Below, piece after piece: positions 1 to 9,340 of a stretch of 64,000 bases of DNA. How positions within the stretch are numbered: position 1 is the first letter of the stretch; the number at the start of each line of letters is the position of its first letter. The stretch comes from Pseudoflavonifractor sp. 524-17 (GTDB lineage: Bacteria; Bacillota; Clostridia; Oscillospirales; Oscillospiraceae), in NCBI RefSeq assembly GCF_009935845.1, contig NZ_QWEK01000017.1:28243-92242 (forward strand), in the 5' to 3' direction. The position numbers and the translations under genes are program-made. A model generated the notes under the pieces. It was not told the DNA's origin, did not search any database, and saw nothing but the letters and a program-made list of their open reading frames with translations.

Positions 1-1
1 T

Positions 2-718
2 AAAATCGTGCAGGAACACCCTGAGATCATCTTTACCGTCCATGAAAAGGGCTTTGACAACCGCTATGAGGCCCTTGTATGGATTTGCAACAACCAGCTT
101 GGCCGCAGGAACCTCACGCCGGTACAGAAGAAAATGCTGGTGGGAGACCGATATGAGGCTGAAAAGCAGGCGGTATCCTTTCATGGAAATCAATACACTT
201 TATCAGGCGAAAGTGGTGGTGGCCAAATTGACCACCACCAAAATACTGAAAAAACAAGGGAACGCATTGCTGCGGAAACCGGCACCAGCGAGAGCTTTGT
301 CAAACGCGCCAGCCAGTTTTCGCAGGGTGCCACCGCCGCCGAGGAAGTGTCTCCCGGCTTTCGGCAGGAGGTCCTCTCCGGCAAGGTCAAGCCGACACAG
401 AAAGAGATGTGGGCTATCGCCAAGGCTCCCCCGGAGGAGCGGAAACGGCTGATCCAGGAAGTGAAAGAGGCCGCCGGCGCTCCAGAGGAGGAAGAACGCC
501 GTATGACGGCACAGGATGCTGTGCAGCAGTTTGAGTGGAAGGTCACGCGGGTGCTGCAAAATTTTGACAATACCTTTACTGAGTGGCCGCAGCTTATCTC
601 CAACGAGAGTTACCGCCAGCAGGTCATTTCCACTCTGTACGATCTGAAACAATACATTTTACACATTGAAGGAGGCACTCAATATGAATGGGACAAAGAG
701 GCTCGAAAAATCGTATGA
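2..718 (+). CDS. ParB-like protein, 5' end outside window
   Basis: The frame is open from the first bases, so the true start lies upstream; about 238 residues are visible. The visible part resembles the helix-rich half of ParB-type proteins of mobile elements: an N-terminal stretch with ICNNQLGRRNLTP, a helix-turn-helix-like segment (ERIAAETGTSESFVKRASQF, about residues 85-105), then a charged alpha-helical tail. The upstream nuclease-like domain would be outside the window. Its last 35 bases overlap the next gene, which suggests translational coupling. A 27-bp palindrome inside the gene (214-240, encoding GGGQIDHHQ) recurs downstream at 13.1-13.25 kb. Role is inferred as DNA binding or partition-like in a mobile element; no partner ParA is adjacent. 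Confidence 0.55.
   Translation, partial: KIVQEHPEIIFTVHEKGFDNRYEALVWICNNQLGRRNLTPVQKKMLVGDRYEAEKQAVSFHGNQYTLSGESGGGQIDHHQNTEKTRERIAAETGTSESFVKRASQFSQGATAAEEVSPGFRQEVLSGKVKPTQKEMWAIAKAPPEERKRLIQEVKEAAGAPEEEERRMTAQDAVQQFEWKVTRVLQNFDNTFTEWPQLISNESYRQQVISTLYDLKQYILHIEGGTQYEWDKEARKIV
214..240. repeat. 8-11-8 palindrome inside ParB-like gene
   Basis: Perfect 8-bp arms (tggtggtg / caccacca) enclose an 11-base centre (gccaaattgac). The same arm-centre-arm layout with a matching CAAATTGA centre occurs twice near 13.14-13.25 kb. Here the outer CGTTACG arms of those copies are absent. Confidence 0.6.
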
Positions 719-1475
719 GGTCATGTTTATCTCAAGCTCTGATCTGTCTGTCACCCGCGATACCTATCAGCGGGAACTCAACAGCCGCAGGGTACGGGAG
801 ATCGCGGAGAACTTTGACGAACGAGTGGCCAACGAGCCAAAGGTCAGCGCCCGCGATGGCCGGTTTTATGTATTTGACGGCCAGCACACCATCGCCGCCC
901 GGAAGCTGCTCAACGGCGGGCGGGACCTGCCCATTCTCTGCAAAGTTTATACCGGCCTTACCGAGCAGGACGAGGCCGTTCTCTTTGCGGAGCAGACCGG
1001 TATTTCTGCCAAGGTATACCCTGGCTCCAAAATCCGGGCGCTGGTGTTCGGCGGCGATCCTGACGCGATTGCCTTTGTGGAGGCTACGGAGAGCGCCGGC
1101 CTGCATCTCTCTTTCAATCAGTCCAGAGGGCTGAACCGTATCGGCTGTGTTGCCGCCGCCTATGGGGAGTTTATGTCGGCAGGCGTTGACCTCTATACGG
1201 AGGCCCTGCGCGTCATTGCCGCCGCGTGGGACGGCCACAAGGACTCCCTCCGGGCCGAGACCATCCAAGGTGTGACGGAGTTTATCAAGCTCTACCATGA
1301 CGAGTATGACCCCAAGCGCCTTGTCAGCCGGTGCCGTCGCTATGACCCCATGCACATCTACCGCAGGGCCAAAGCTGCCGACGATTCCCTCCCCGCCCTG
1401 CAGAGGTACATCTTTGAAGTTTGGAACATCTACAACGGCACCAGCAGGGCCAACGCCCTGCCCCTGAAATTCTGA
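684..1475 (+). CDS. ParB-fold protein (DUF6551-like)
   Basis: This is a 263-residue protein. I place the start at the ATG at 684, eight bases after GGAGG (671-675), rather than at the earlier in-frame ATG at 666; it overlaps the end of the upstream gene. The N-terminal half carries a ParB/Srx-like fold: RDTYQRELNSRRVREIAENFDE, then RFYVFDGQHTIAARKLL, where the DGQH box matches the ligand-binding box of ParB N-terminal domains. The rest is helical and unfamiliar. The family is seen in prophages and integrative elements of Clostridia. With the preceding gene it forms a ParB-like pair. Function is otherwise unknown; the DUF number is from memory. Confidence 0.6.
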   Translation: MNGTKRLEKSYEVMFISSSDLSVTRDTYQRELNSRRVREIAENFDERVANEPKVSARDGRFYVFDGQHTIAARKLLNGGRDLPILCKVYTGLTEQDEAVLFAEQTGISAKVYPGSKIRALVFGGDPDAIAFVEATESAGLHLSFNQSRGLNRIGCVAAAYGEFMSAGVDLYTEALRVIAAAWDGHKDSLRAETIQGVTEFIKLYHDEYDPKRLVSRCRRYDPMHIYRRAKAADDSLPALQRYIFEVWNIYNGTSRANALPLKF

Positions 1476-1485
1476 GGAGGACGCC

Positions 1486-1653
1486 ATGAACAAATATAAA
1501 AACTTCCAGAAATCCGGCAGTCAGGACGCCGCCCTCCGCGAGATCGAGCGCGGGGAATTGGTCGCGGCGCGGATGCACAAGCCAGGGTATCGGCGCAAGA
1601 TGCGCCGAACCAACAATAAGCACAACAGGAAAACCAATTATACTTCTCACTGA
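1486..1653 (+). CDS. small basic hypothetical protein
   Basis: A 55-codon ORF starts at the ATG at 1486, preceded by GAGGAGG (1474-1480) at good spacing and lying 10 bases after the previous stop. The product is very basic at its C-terminal half (KPGYRRKMRRTNNKHNRK), as in nucleic-acid-binding small proteins of mobile elements. It has no recognisable domain. Position and ribosome site argue that it is a real gene in the same operon as the two ParB-like genes. Confidence 0.5.
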   Translation: MNKYKNFQKSGSQDAALREIERGELVAARMHKPGYRRKMRRTNNKHNRKTNYTSH

Positions 1654-1776
1654 GCTTGCTCATAGGCAGAAGGCATGGGCTGAGGTCATACGCTGCAAAG
1701 ATAGAGAATGGGCAGGGCTGATCGACCTCAGCCTATTGTTGTGCCTGTGAGCTGATTTTCAGAATGGAGGCCGTAT

Positions 1777-2403
1777 ATGAATTTGTTTGAAACGGTAAAG
1801 GCTTCTGTCACTACAAGACAGGCCGCAGAGCGTTATGGGATAGAGGTTGACCGCACCGGAAAAGCCTGCTGTATTTTCCACGATGACCGCCACCCCAGCA
1901 TGAAGGTGGATGATCGCTTTCACTGTTTTGCCTGCGGTGCGGACGGCGACGTGATCGACTTCGCCGCCCAGCTTTTCGGCGTTGGCGTAAAGGAGGCGGC
2001 AAGGCAACTGGCGGCAGATTTCAATATCTCCTACGATGGGAAACGCGCCGGACGGGAACCATCCAGAACAGGCGCAGTCAAGGCGCGAAAGTCGCTGATG
2101 CGGCGGTTGAAAAATTACCAAAACGAGAACTACCGCGCCCTTTGCGGCTATTTCCGCCTGCTGCGGCAATGGGAAACAGAGTATGCGCCCAAGCAGCCGG
2201 ACGAGGAATGGCACCCCTTGTATATGGAGGCGATTCAGAACAGCGCCAGAGTGGAATACCTCCTTGATGAGCTGCAAGGCTGTTCGCCGGACGAGGCCAG
2301 GGAGATCATTGCCCAGAATAAGAACGAGATCGGGCGCTGTGCAAACCGTGTGAGAGAAATCCGCAGGGACAGAAAACGGGCGGCGCATGAAATTGACCGC
2401 TGA
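1777..2403 (+). CDS. CHC2 zinc-finger protein (DnaG primase N-terminal-like)
   Basis: A 208-residue protein. Residues 1-85 match the CHC2 zinc-binding domain of DnaG primase: helix FETVKASVTTRQAAERYGIEV, then CCIFHDDRHPSMKVDD and FHCFACGADGDVIDF, giving the Cys-His...Cys-x2-Cys ligands. The TOPRIM catalytic domain is absent. Instead there is a charged helical tail (residues 95-208). Such standalone CHC2 proteins are common in ICEs and may help DNA recognition at replication or transfer origins, but their function is not established. The ribosome site is GGAGG before the ATG. It stands just upstream of the DUF6870-like gene in the same direction. Confidence 0.75.
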   Translation: MNLFETVKASVTTRQAAERYGIEVDRTGKACCIFHDDRHPSMKVDDRFHCFACGADGDVIDFAAQLFGVGVKEAARQLAADFNISYDGKRAGREPSRTGAVKARKSLMRRLKNYQNENYRALCGYFRLLRQWETEYAPKQPDEEWHPLYMEAIQNSARVEYLLDELQGCSPDEAREIIAQNKNEIGRCANRVREIRRDRKRAAHEIDR

Positions 2404-2427
2404 GGTCAAGGGATAGGAGGGCATGGA

Positions 2428-2655
2428 ATGGATTTGAAAAACATTGACAGAAATTCTCTTATGGATATTCGGAGCGTAAATGTGGATGTCTCGCTCCCCC
2501 AAAAGGAGCGAATGCGCGACTTTATCCGTCAGGTGAAAGACCCGTATCTGTTCCGTCATGGGAAATATGTTGTGAAAATTACTTTCTCGGAGACAGACAT
2601 CACGCTGGAACAGCGGCTTGCTGATTATGTCCGCGCAAAATGCGCCGCCATGTGA
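2428..2655 (+). CDS. DUF6870-like small protein
   Basis: A 75-residue protein with the layout I associate with DUF6870: a short N-terminal segment (MDLKNIDRNSLMDIRSVNVDVSL, in part), a helix KERMRDFIRQVKDP, then a beta-rich part GKYVVKITFSE and a terminal helix. The function is unknown. These small proteins sit next to serine recombinases in Clostridia mobile elements, as here. AGGAGGGC precedes the ATG. A perfect 13-bp inverted repeat (2641-2676) covers the stop codon and probably ends or stabilises the transcript. Confidence 0.5.
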   Translation: MDLKNIDRNSLMDIRSVNVDVSLPQKERMRDFIRQVKDPYLFRHGKYVVKITFSETDITLEQRLADYVRAKCAAM

Positions 2656-2676
2656 CATCCTCGACATGGCGGCGCA
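2641..2676 (+). terminator. inverted repeat at end of DUF6870-like gene
   Basis: Perfect 13-bp arms (tgcgccgccatgt at 2641-2653, acatggcggcgca at 2664-2676) with a 10-base loop span the stop codon. The following bases (cttatatt) are only weakly T-rich, so this may be an inefficient terminator or an RNA 3' stabiliser. Confidence 0.45.
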
Positions 2677-2694
2677 GCTTATATTAAACTGCGT

Positions 2695-2705
2695 ATAGGG
2701 ACAAA
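2695..2705 (+). repeat. left 11-bp inverted repeat of recombinase cassette
   Basis: atagggacaaa here is the exact reverse complement of tttgtccctat at 7720-7730. The two copies bracket the three-recombinase operon and could be recombination half-sites, or chance at this length. Confidence 0.35.
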
Positions 2706-2752
2706 TCGCCGCTCCTGTCCGGCTTTGCAAAACTGGAAAGGAGCTGGCAAAT

Positions 2753-4387
2753 ATGCAGAAAACAGCACAGGCAAAAATCTGGAACGCGACCCTATATCTC
2801 CGGCTGTCCCGCGAGGACGGAGATAAGGAGGAATCCAACAGCATCGCGGGGCAAAGGAACCTGCTCAGAGACTTCCTGAAACAGCACCCTGACATTCGGG
2901 AGTATGCTGTACAGGTGGACGATGGATGGTCCGGCTCGACCTTCGAGCGGCCCTCGTTCAAGAAAATGATGGAGGATGTGAAAGCCGGTAAGACGAACTG
3001 CATCGTTGTGAAAGACCTCTCGCGGTTTGGCCGGAACTATCTGGATGCTGGCGAGTATATTGAAAAGATATTTCCCTTTATGGGGGTACGCTTCATCGCC
3101 GTCAACGATAACTACGACAGTTATCGTGAAAAAAGTGCCTCAGACGATCTGATTGTGCCGTTCAAAAATCTCATCAACGAGGCTTATTGCCGGGATATTT
3201 CGGTGAAAATCCGTTCCCAGCTTGAAATCAAGCGTAAGAACGGACAATTCCTGGGCGCGTTCGCCGCCTACGGCTACTTCAAAGCCCCACAAGATAAAAA
3301 CAGTCTTGTGATAGACGAGTACGCTGCGGAGGTGGTGCGGGAAATCTTCGCTTGGAAGGTCCAGGGCATCAGCCCGCAGGACATCGCGAACCGGCTCAAC
3401 GCCGGGGGAATCCTCTCCCCGCTGGAGTACAAACGCTCCCTCGGCATGAAATGCTCCACACCCTTGCAGACAAACCTCAAAGCCTCTTGGTCTGCGGCAT
3501 CGGTCATTCGTTTGCTGAAAAATCCCATCTATATTGGCACACTGACCCAGGGCAGGGCGACAACGCCCAGCTACAAGGTACACAAACGGGTGAAAAAAGC
3601 TGAAAGCGAGTGGTCTGTGATTGAGAACAATCATGCGCCTATCGTTTCCAGAAAGGATTTTGACACTGTGCAGAAGGTACTTGCGCTGGACACCCGGCGC
3701 AGCCCGGATGAGGAATCTGTTTCTCTTTTTTCCGGTATGGTGTTCTGCGGCGATTGCGGGGCCAGCATGATACGCAAGCCCGTCAGCACCGGCGGCAGGA
3801 AGTACCACTATTACATTTGCTCTGCCAATAAGCAGGACAAAACCTGTTCCCCACACCGCATCCGTTTGGAGGTCTTGGAGCAAATCATATTTGACTGCTT
3901 AAAAGAGCGCATCAACGCCGTTGCAGAGCTGGAAAACATCCTGGAAATTGCGGATACCGCGCCCCTACGCACTGCCGGGGCGGTCAAGGTGCAGCGGCAG
4001 CTTGATGAAAAGCGGGCGGAATATGAGAAGCTGCAAAAGTTGCTCCTGTCGCTCTATGAAAACCTCGCGGACGGCATTATCGACAGGGCGGAATATACGC
4101 GCCTGAAAGAGAGCTTTTCCCAGAGAGCGGCTGAGGCCGAAAAGCAGATGGACGCCCTGCGGGAGCGGATCGAAGTAATGAAAACCAGCACAGCGGATAC
4201 AAGCTGGACGGACAATTTCAAATGCTATCGCAATCTCACCGAGCTTGACCGCACGGCGGTGGTCTCCATGATAGACAGAATTATGGTCTACGAGGACAAT
4301 ACGGTGGAGATCGTCTACCGCTGGCAGGATGAGTTTGCATGGCAGATGGATATTGTGCGTCAGGCGCAGATCAGGGAGGCAGTATAA
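2753..4387 (+). CDS. large serine recombinase 1 of 3
   Basis: A 544-residue large serine recombinase (integrase/transposase type). The catalytic domain holds YLRLSRED with nucleophile Ser19 and Arg17, then SNSI-x2-Q, VDDGWSGSTFERPSF and KDLSRFGRNY. The recombinase domain (about 170-280) holds GAFAAYGYFK and the LKNPIYIG motif. A zinc ribbon (CGDCG near residue 335, paired with CSANKQDKTC) and a coiled coil (about 405-475) follow. GGAG before the ATG at 2753 supports the start. Its stop codon directly abuts the start of recombinase 2, so the pair is translated as a unit. These enzymes cut and join attachment sites to integrate or excise an element. The catalytic residues appear intact. Confidence 0.9.
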   Translation: MQKTAQAKIWNATLYLRLSREDGDKEESNSIAGQRNLLRDFLKQHPDIREYAVQVDDGWSGSTFERPSFKKMMEDVKAGKTNCIVVKDLSRFGRNYLDAGEYIEKIFPFMGVRFIAVNDNYDSYREKSASDDLIVPFKNLINEAYCRDISVKIRSQLEIKRKNGQFLGAFAAYGYFKAPQDKNSLVIDEYAAEVVREIFAWKVQGISPQDIANRLNAGGILSPLEYKRSLGMKCSTPLQTNLKASWSAASVIRLLKNPIYIGTLTQGRATTPSYKVHKRVKKAESEWSVIENNHAPIVSRKDFDTVQKVLALDTRRSPDEESVSLFSGMVFCGDCGASMIRKPVSTGGRKYHYYICSANKQDKTCSPHRIRLEVLEQIIFDCLKERINAVAELENILEIADTAPLRTAGAVKVQRQLDEKRAEYEKLQKLLLSLYENLADGIIDRAEYTRLKESFSQRAAEAEKQMDALRERIEVMKTSTADTSWTDNFKCYRNLTELDRTAVVSMIDRIMVYEDNTVEIVYRWQDEFAWQMDIVRQAQIREAV

Positions 4388-6082
4388 ATGGCACGGACAA
4401 AGAGAAAGGTCAACCCTATCGCCCCGGCTGCGGAACCGGTACGGGAAGAAAAGGCCGAAAAATATTTGACCGCCGCCTATGTCCGCCTGTCCGTTGAGGA
4501 CAGCGGCAAAAAAGGCGCGGACACCATTGAGGGGCAGAAAAAGATGCTGTCCGATTTTATCAGCCGCCGCGATGATATGGAGCTTGTCGACATTTGGTGC
4601 GACAACGGCGAGACGGGGACGAGCTTCGCCCGCCCGCAGTTTGAGGCGATGATGGAGAAGGTCAGGCGCGGCGAGATCAACTGCATCGTGGTGAAAGACC
4701 TCTCGCGTTTTGGCCGTAACTACAAAGAGACCGGTAACTACCTGGAGCGCATTTTTCCATTCCTCGGTGTCCGCTTCATCGCCGTAACGGACAACTTCGA
4801 CACGCTGACCGCTGAACGGAATGAAAACGGCTATATTGTGCCGCTGAAAAACATCATCAACGAGGCTTACAGCAAAGACATTTCCAAGAAAATCGCATCC
4901 TCTCTCAGCTCAAAACAGAAGCGCGGGGACTTCATCGGGAGCTGGGCGCCCTACGGCTACAGCAAAAGCCCAGAGGACGGCCACAAGCTCATCATCAACG
5001 TGGAAACCGCGCCGACTGTCCGGCAAATCTTCGCGTGGCGGGCGGAGGGCATCGCTGTCGTACAGATCGCCCGGAGGCTCAATGACGCCGGAATCCTCTC
5101 TCCATCCGCATACCTCTACAAATCGGGACAGGTCAAAACAGAAAAGTATCACGGCGTTCCCTGGCACACGCAGATTTTGAAATCCCTGCTTTCCCACCCC
5201 GTCTACCTCGGCCACATGGTACAGGGCCGAAAACGCCAATCCTTTTACGAGGGGGCAAAGCAGATTCACACGCTGGAAACCGAGTGGGCGGTGGTGGAAA
5301 ATACCCATGAGCCGATCATTGACCAGCGGACCTTTGACGCGGTTCAAAAGCTGGCGCGGGAGCGACGGGAGGAATATAACAGCCGCTTAGGGAAGTTTGA
5401 CGGCATGGGCGGCAGCGGCAATATCTTCAAGCGGCTTGTTTACTGCGCCGATTGCAAGCGCCCTCTGGTGCGCTACAAGAATGTCAGCCATGGGAAAAAG
5501 CTGTGGTACAACTTTATCTGCCCTACCCACGCCAATGACCCCAGGGCTTGCCCCAAAAAGGGCATTCGGGAGGACAAGCTCACAGAAATCGTCAAAGCGG
5601 CAATTCAGAAACAGGTTGCCCTTGCCGCAGACATGGAATCTGTGATACAAGGAATCAACAACTCCCCGACATTTTGTCGGGAAGTGGAGCAGGCCCGCAG
5701 CCGTATTGTTCATGCGAAACGGACGCTCAAGCGGTGCCAGTCCCTCTATGACAGCCTCTATCAGAACTATGTGGAGGGGCTGATGAACGAGGACGAGTAC
5801 ATATCCCTCAGAGAACATTACAAACAGCAGGCGGAGGAAGCACAGCAGATCATCTCCAATTTGGAGCTGGAGGAAGCAAACGGCAGGCAGTACACCCCTG
5901 AAAACCTGTTTCTGCAAGCCTTTACGCAATTTCAGTCTTGCGCGGAGTTGACGGGGGATATGCTCGCCGCGCTGATTGACCGCATTTATATCGACGGAAA
6001 TGATGGCGTGGAGATTGTTTTCCGCTACAGAGACGAATACAACGCCTTGTGTGACTTCATTGAGAGGAGGGCGGCGGGGTGA
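4388..6082 (+). CDS. large serine recombinase 2 of 3
   Basis: A 564-residue large serine recombinase whose ATG follows the previous stop codon without a gap. The N-terminal basic leader (about 25 residues) is longer than in its neighbours. The catalytic motif YVRLSVED places the nucleophile at Ser35; KDLSRFGRNYKETGNY follows. In the recombinase domain GSWAPYGYSK and LLSHPVYLGH are visible, and the zinc ribbon is CADCK...CPTHANDPRACPKK. A coiled coil lies at about 420-490. It is clearly diverged from recombinases 1 and 3, so the trio is not a recent duplication and the proteins may have separate roles or form mixed complexes. Its stop overlaps the GTG start of recombinase 3. Confidence 0.9.
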   Translation: MARTKRKVNPIAPAAEPVREEKAEKYLTAAYVRLSVEDSGKKGADTIEGQKKMLSDFISRRDDMELVDIWCDNGETGTSFARPQFEAMMEKVRRGEINCIVVKDLSRFGRNYKETGNYLERIFPFLGVRFIAVTDNFDTLTAERNENGYIVPLKNIINEAYSKDISKKIASSLSSKQKRGDFIGSWAPYGYSKSPEDGHKLIINVETAPTVRQIFAWRAEGIAVVQIARRLNDAGILSPSAYLYKSGQVKTEKYHGVPWHTQILKSLLSHPVYLGHMVQGRKRQSFYEGAKQIHTLETEWAVVENTHEPIIDQRTFDAVQKLARERREEYNSRLGKFDGMGGSGNIFKRLVYCADCKRPLVRYKNVSHGKKLWYNFICPTHANDPRACPKKGIREDKLTEIVKAAIQKQVALAADMESVIQGINNSPTFCREVEQARSRIVHAKRTLKRCQSLYDSLYQNYVEGLMNEDEYISLREHYKQQAEEAQQIISNLELEEANGRQYTPENLFLQAFTQFQSCAELTGDMLAALIDRIYIDGNDGVEIVFRYRDEYNALCDFIERRAAG

Positions 6083-7662
6083 AGGTTTTGATGTACCTGC
6101 GCATATCCAGCGAAGATACCGATATGCGGGAAAAGAACAAATCGGAATCCAACAGCATAGCGCACCAAAGATGGCTGCTGACGGATTTCGTGCGTAACCA
6201 TCCTGAGCTGTGCGGCGCGGAGCTGGACGAGCTGTGTGATGACGGCTGGAGCGGCAAGAACTTCGAGCGTCCAGGCATGACAGAGCTTTTGGAACAGGTC
6301 AGGCGCGGCGCGGTACAGTGCATCGTTGTCAAGGATTTTTCCCGTTTTGGCCGCGACTATCTGACGGTCGGAAACTACATCAGTCGGGTATTCCCCTTCA
6401 TGGGAGTACGGTTTATCTCCGTCAACGACAACTTTGACAGCGCCCGCCCCGGCGACATAGACAGCCTGGATACCTCTTTCAAAACGCTGATTTATGACCT
6501 CTACAGCAGGGAGCTTTCCCAAAAGGTCAAGGCCGCAAGAAAGCAGAGGGCGGAGCAGGGGCTTTTCCTCAGTCCATTCGCGCCCTATGGATACGCAAAA
6601 GACGGGAACGACAAGAACCATCTTGTGATAGATGAATCTGCCGCCGGGGTTGTCAGGCGTATATTCCGCATGACACTGGATGGCGATATGCCCAGCCAAA
6701 TTGCCGCCGCTCTCAACCGAGAGGGTGTAATGACCCCCATGCGGTACAAGCACGACACTGGCATCTCCCGCAAGTGGCCCTGCATCCGCGAGGACAATTT
6801 CTGGACGGGCGGAGCCGTTAGCATCATTCTTCGGGACGAACGCTATATTGGAACCGTTATCTATGGGAAGCGGGAGCGGAAGCAAATTGGGCATTGGGAC
6901 AATAAGGCGGTGGACAAGTCCGATTGGATTATTTGTGAAGATCAGCATGAAGCTATTATTTCCAAAGAGGATTTTGACACAGTGCAAAGCCTGTTGGCGC
7001 AAAGGCCCAGCAAGCCGTATGCCCCTCAAACTGACCGGCCCCTGAAACGGAAAGTGTTCTGCGGCATGTGCGGCCATACCATGCGGAGGGACACAAAACC
7101 CTATGTTCAATACCGGTGCAGGACACATTCTTATACCGACGAATACGTCTGCACCGGTCATGGGATTGATGAAGCGGACATTCTCGGCGCGATTGAGGAC
7201 GCCGTCCGCATCTACGCACGGCTGGCGGTCCGACTGGATCAGATGAACGCCGTCCGTCAAGAGCGCAGCAGGCGCGAAAAGAAAGAGAGCAGCAAAAAGC
7301 TGTTTGCGTTGCAGAACGAAAAGCTCCGACTGGACAGCCGGTTGCAGGAACTCTATGAGAGTTTTTTCAGCGGGGAGATTTCCCGCGAAAAGTATCTCGC
7401 GCAAAAAAGCTCCATCACCGAGCGCGAACAGGAGATCGCCGCCGAAACGGGCAGGCTGGAACAGGCTGTGGCAGAAGCCGCCGGCGGACAGTCCGAGGCC
7501 ATTGCCAAATATATCGGCTACGCCGAACTCGATGAGCTGACAGCGGATATACTGGACGAGCTTGTAAAGCGCGTAACTGTCTACCCCGGCGATGTGCTGG
7601 AGGTAAAACTCAATCTTACCGATGAGCTGGAGAAGCTGGCAGATGATTTGCAGGCGGGGTGA
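6079..7662 (+). CDS. large serine recombinase 3 of 3
   Basis: A 527-residue large serine recombinase. The start is taken as GTG at 6079, overlapping the previous TGA (GTGA), with GAGAGGAGG upstream; the next in-frame Met is residue 5 and too close to the active site to be preferred. The nucleophile is Ser10 in YLRISSED, followed by SNSIAHQ, DDGWSGKNFERPGM and KDFSRFGRDY. SPFAPYGYAK and LRDERYIGTV mark the recombinase domain. The zinc ribbon is CGMCG...CRTHSYTDEYVC. A coiled coil at about 400-475 completes it. All key residues are present. It closes the three-gene recombinase operon. Confidence 0.9.
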   Translation: MKVLMYLRISSEDTDMREKNKSESNSIAHQRWLLTDFVRNHPELCGAELDELCDDGWSGKNFERPGMTELLEQVRRGAVQCIVVKDFSRFGRDYLTVGNYISRVFPFMGVRFISVNDNFDSARPGDIDSLDTSFKTLIYDLYSRELSQKVKAARKQRAEQGLFLSPFAPYGYAKDGNDKNHLVIDESAAGVVRRIFRMTLDGDMPSQIAAALNREGVMTPMRYKHDTGISRKWPCIREDNFWTGGAVSIILRDERYIGTVIYGKRERKQIGHWDNKAVDKSDWIICEDQHEAIISKEDFDTVQSLLAQRPSKPYAPQTDRPLKRKVFCGMCGHTMRRDTKPYVQYRCRTHSYTDEYVCTGHGIDEADILGAIEDAVRIYARLAVRLDQMNAVRQERSRREKKESSKKLFALQNEKLRLDSRLQELYESFFSGEISREKYLAQKSSITEREQEIAAETGRLEQAVAEAAGGQSEAIAKYIGYAELDELTADILDELVKRVTVYPGDVLEVKLNLTDELEKLADDLQAG

Positions 7663-7719
7663 CAAAGCTGACGGTCACAATATATCCGGCCCCGTTCACA
7701 AATTGTTTACAACTTATTT

Positions 7720-7730
7720 TTTGTCCCTAT
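7720..7730 (-). repeat. right 11-bp inverted repeat of recombinase cassette
   Basis: tttgtccctat, the reverse complement of the copy at 2695-2705. It lies immediately before the point where homology to the truncated fourth recombinase begins. Confidence 0.35.
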
Positions 7731-7731
7731 C

Positions 7732-9270
7732 TTGACAACAGCAGATGATGGATTTTCCGGGGTCAGCTTCGAGCGTGAGGGGCTTCAAACCATGCTCCGT
7801 GAGGTGGAGGCCGGAAATGTGGCAACGGTCATAACAAAAGACCTTTCCCGCTTGGGCCGGAATTATCTGAAAACCGGGGAGCTTATCGAAATCATTTTCC
7901 CGGAGTACGATGTACGCTACATCGCTATCAATGACGGTGTGGACACAGCGCGAGAGGACAACGAATTTACCCCTCTGAGGAATTGGTTCAATGAGTTTTA
8001 TGCCCGCGATACATCCAAGAAAATCCGGGCTGTCAAACAGGCCAAGGCCCAGCGGGGAGAGCGCGTCAATGGGGAAGTGCCGTATGGCTATCTGGCCGAC
8101 CCGAACGACCGCAATCACCTTATTCCCGACCCGGAAACGGCCCATGTTGTCAAGCAGATTTTCGCCATGTATGTACGGGGCGACCGTATCTGTGAAATTC
8201 AGAACTGGCTGCGGGATAACGAGATTTTGACCGTTGGCGAACTGCGCTACCGCAGAAAAGGCGGAAAGAAATTCCCCCGCCCCCAGCTTAACGCCTGGTA
8301 TACTTGGCCGGACAAAACGCTGTATGACATCCTCACTCGACAGGAGTATTTGGGACATACCATCACAGCGAAAACCTACAAGGTATCCTATAAATCCAAA
8401 AAGACACGGAAAAATCCAGAGGACAAGCGGTATTTCTTTCCCAATACTCACGAAGCGTTGATTGACGAGGAAACCTTTGCCCTTGCCCAAAAGCGTATCG
8501 CCACCCGTCACCGGCCTACCAAGTCCGATGAAATCGACCTATTTTCCGGGCTGCTGTTTTGCGGGGACTGCGGTTACAAAATGTATCTCCAAAAGGGCGC
8601 CGGAACGCCAGAGAGGAAGCACGCCTACACCTGCGGCAACTACCGCAACCGGGCCAGAAACGATTTCCTCTGCACAACGTATTACATCCGCAAAAGTGTC
8701 TTGAAAGAACTTGTCCTTGCCGATTTACAGCGGGTTTTGGCCTATGTGAAAAAGCATGAGCAGGAGTTTGTTCGTACCGCCGCCGAGTGTGGGGAGCAGG
8801 CCGCGCAAAAGGCCCTTGCCCGGCAGCGGAAAGAACTGGACAAGGCAGAACGCCGGATGGATGAACTTAATCTGTTGTTCCGCAAACTTTATGAGGACAT
8901 GGCCTTGGGCCGCTTGTCAAGTGAGCAGTTTGCGCTTCTAACCTCCTGCTATGAGGACGAGAAAGCGGCGATGGCGAAACGGACGGCGAAACTGCGGAAA
9001 GAGATTGACAGCGCCGCCGAGCGTGGGGCGGATGTGAAGCGATTTGTCGCCCTGGTGCGCCGGTACTCGGAGATCAGCGAACTGACCTATGAGAACGTCC
9101 ATGAGTTTATTGACCGCATTTTAGTCCATGAGCTGGACAGAGAAACGAACACACGGAAAATCGAAATCTTTTACAGCTTCGTGGGCAAGGTAGACAGCGG
9201 CGATGAACCGACGGAAAGCATATCCTATTTCCGGCAAATTGGTGCTGATGTCAAGAGTTTTGCCGTCTGA
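7732..9270 (+). pseudogene. serine recombinase lacking its catalytic serine
   Basis: The frame opens at TTG 7732 and enters recombinase homology at once with DDGFSGVSFEREGL. The first 55-60 residues of the family, including the Y-x-R-L-S catalytic motif and SNSI-x2-Q, are missing. What remains is otherwise complete: KDLSRLGRNYLKTGE, VNGEVPYGYLADPND, LTRQEYLGH, zinc ribbon CGDCG...CGNYRNRARNDFLC, coiled coil and C-terminal tail (512 codons). No convincing ribosome site precedes TTG. Without the nucleophile it cannot catalyse recombination. The break coincides with the edge of the three-recombinase cassette. A matching N-terminal fragment lies inverted at about 9341-9450. Confidence 0.8.
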
Positions 9271-9280
9271 TAATACAAAA

Positions 9281-9334
9281 TGCTGGGGTAAGACAGCGCA
9301 CCATCTTTTATGGTTACGCTATCTTACCCCAGCA
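9281..9334. repeat. 18-bp near-perfect hairpin after the truncated recombinase
   Basis: Arms 9281-9298 (tgctggggtaagacagcg) and 9317-9334 match at 17 of 18 positions. The 18-base interval itself contains accat/atggt. On the minus strand it is followed by ATTTTGTATT, so it may be a terminator. It also marks the junction between the two recombinase remnants. Confidence 0.5.
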
Positions 9335-9340
9335 AAAATT

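Noticed and set aside
6025..7665. 546-codon minus-strand open frame
   Set aside because: Antisense shadow of recombinase 3; no recognisable domain.
2695..7730. Three-recombinase cassette as a complete transposon with defined ends
   Set aside because: The 11-bp inverted repeat is short, no target duplication or restored gene was found, and the left flank does not carry the missing 5' half of the recombinase on the right.
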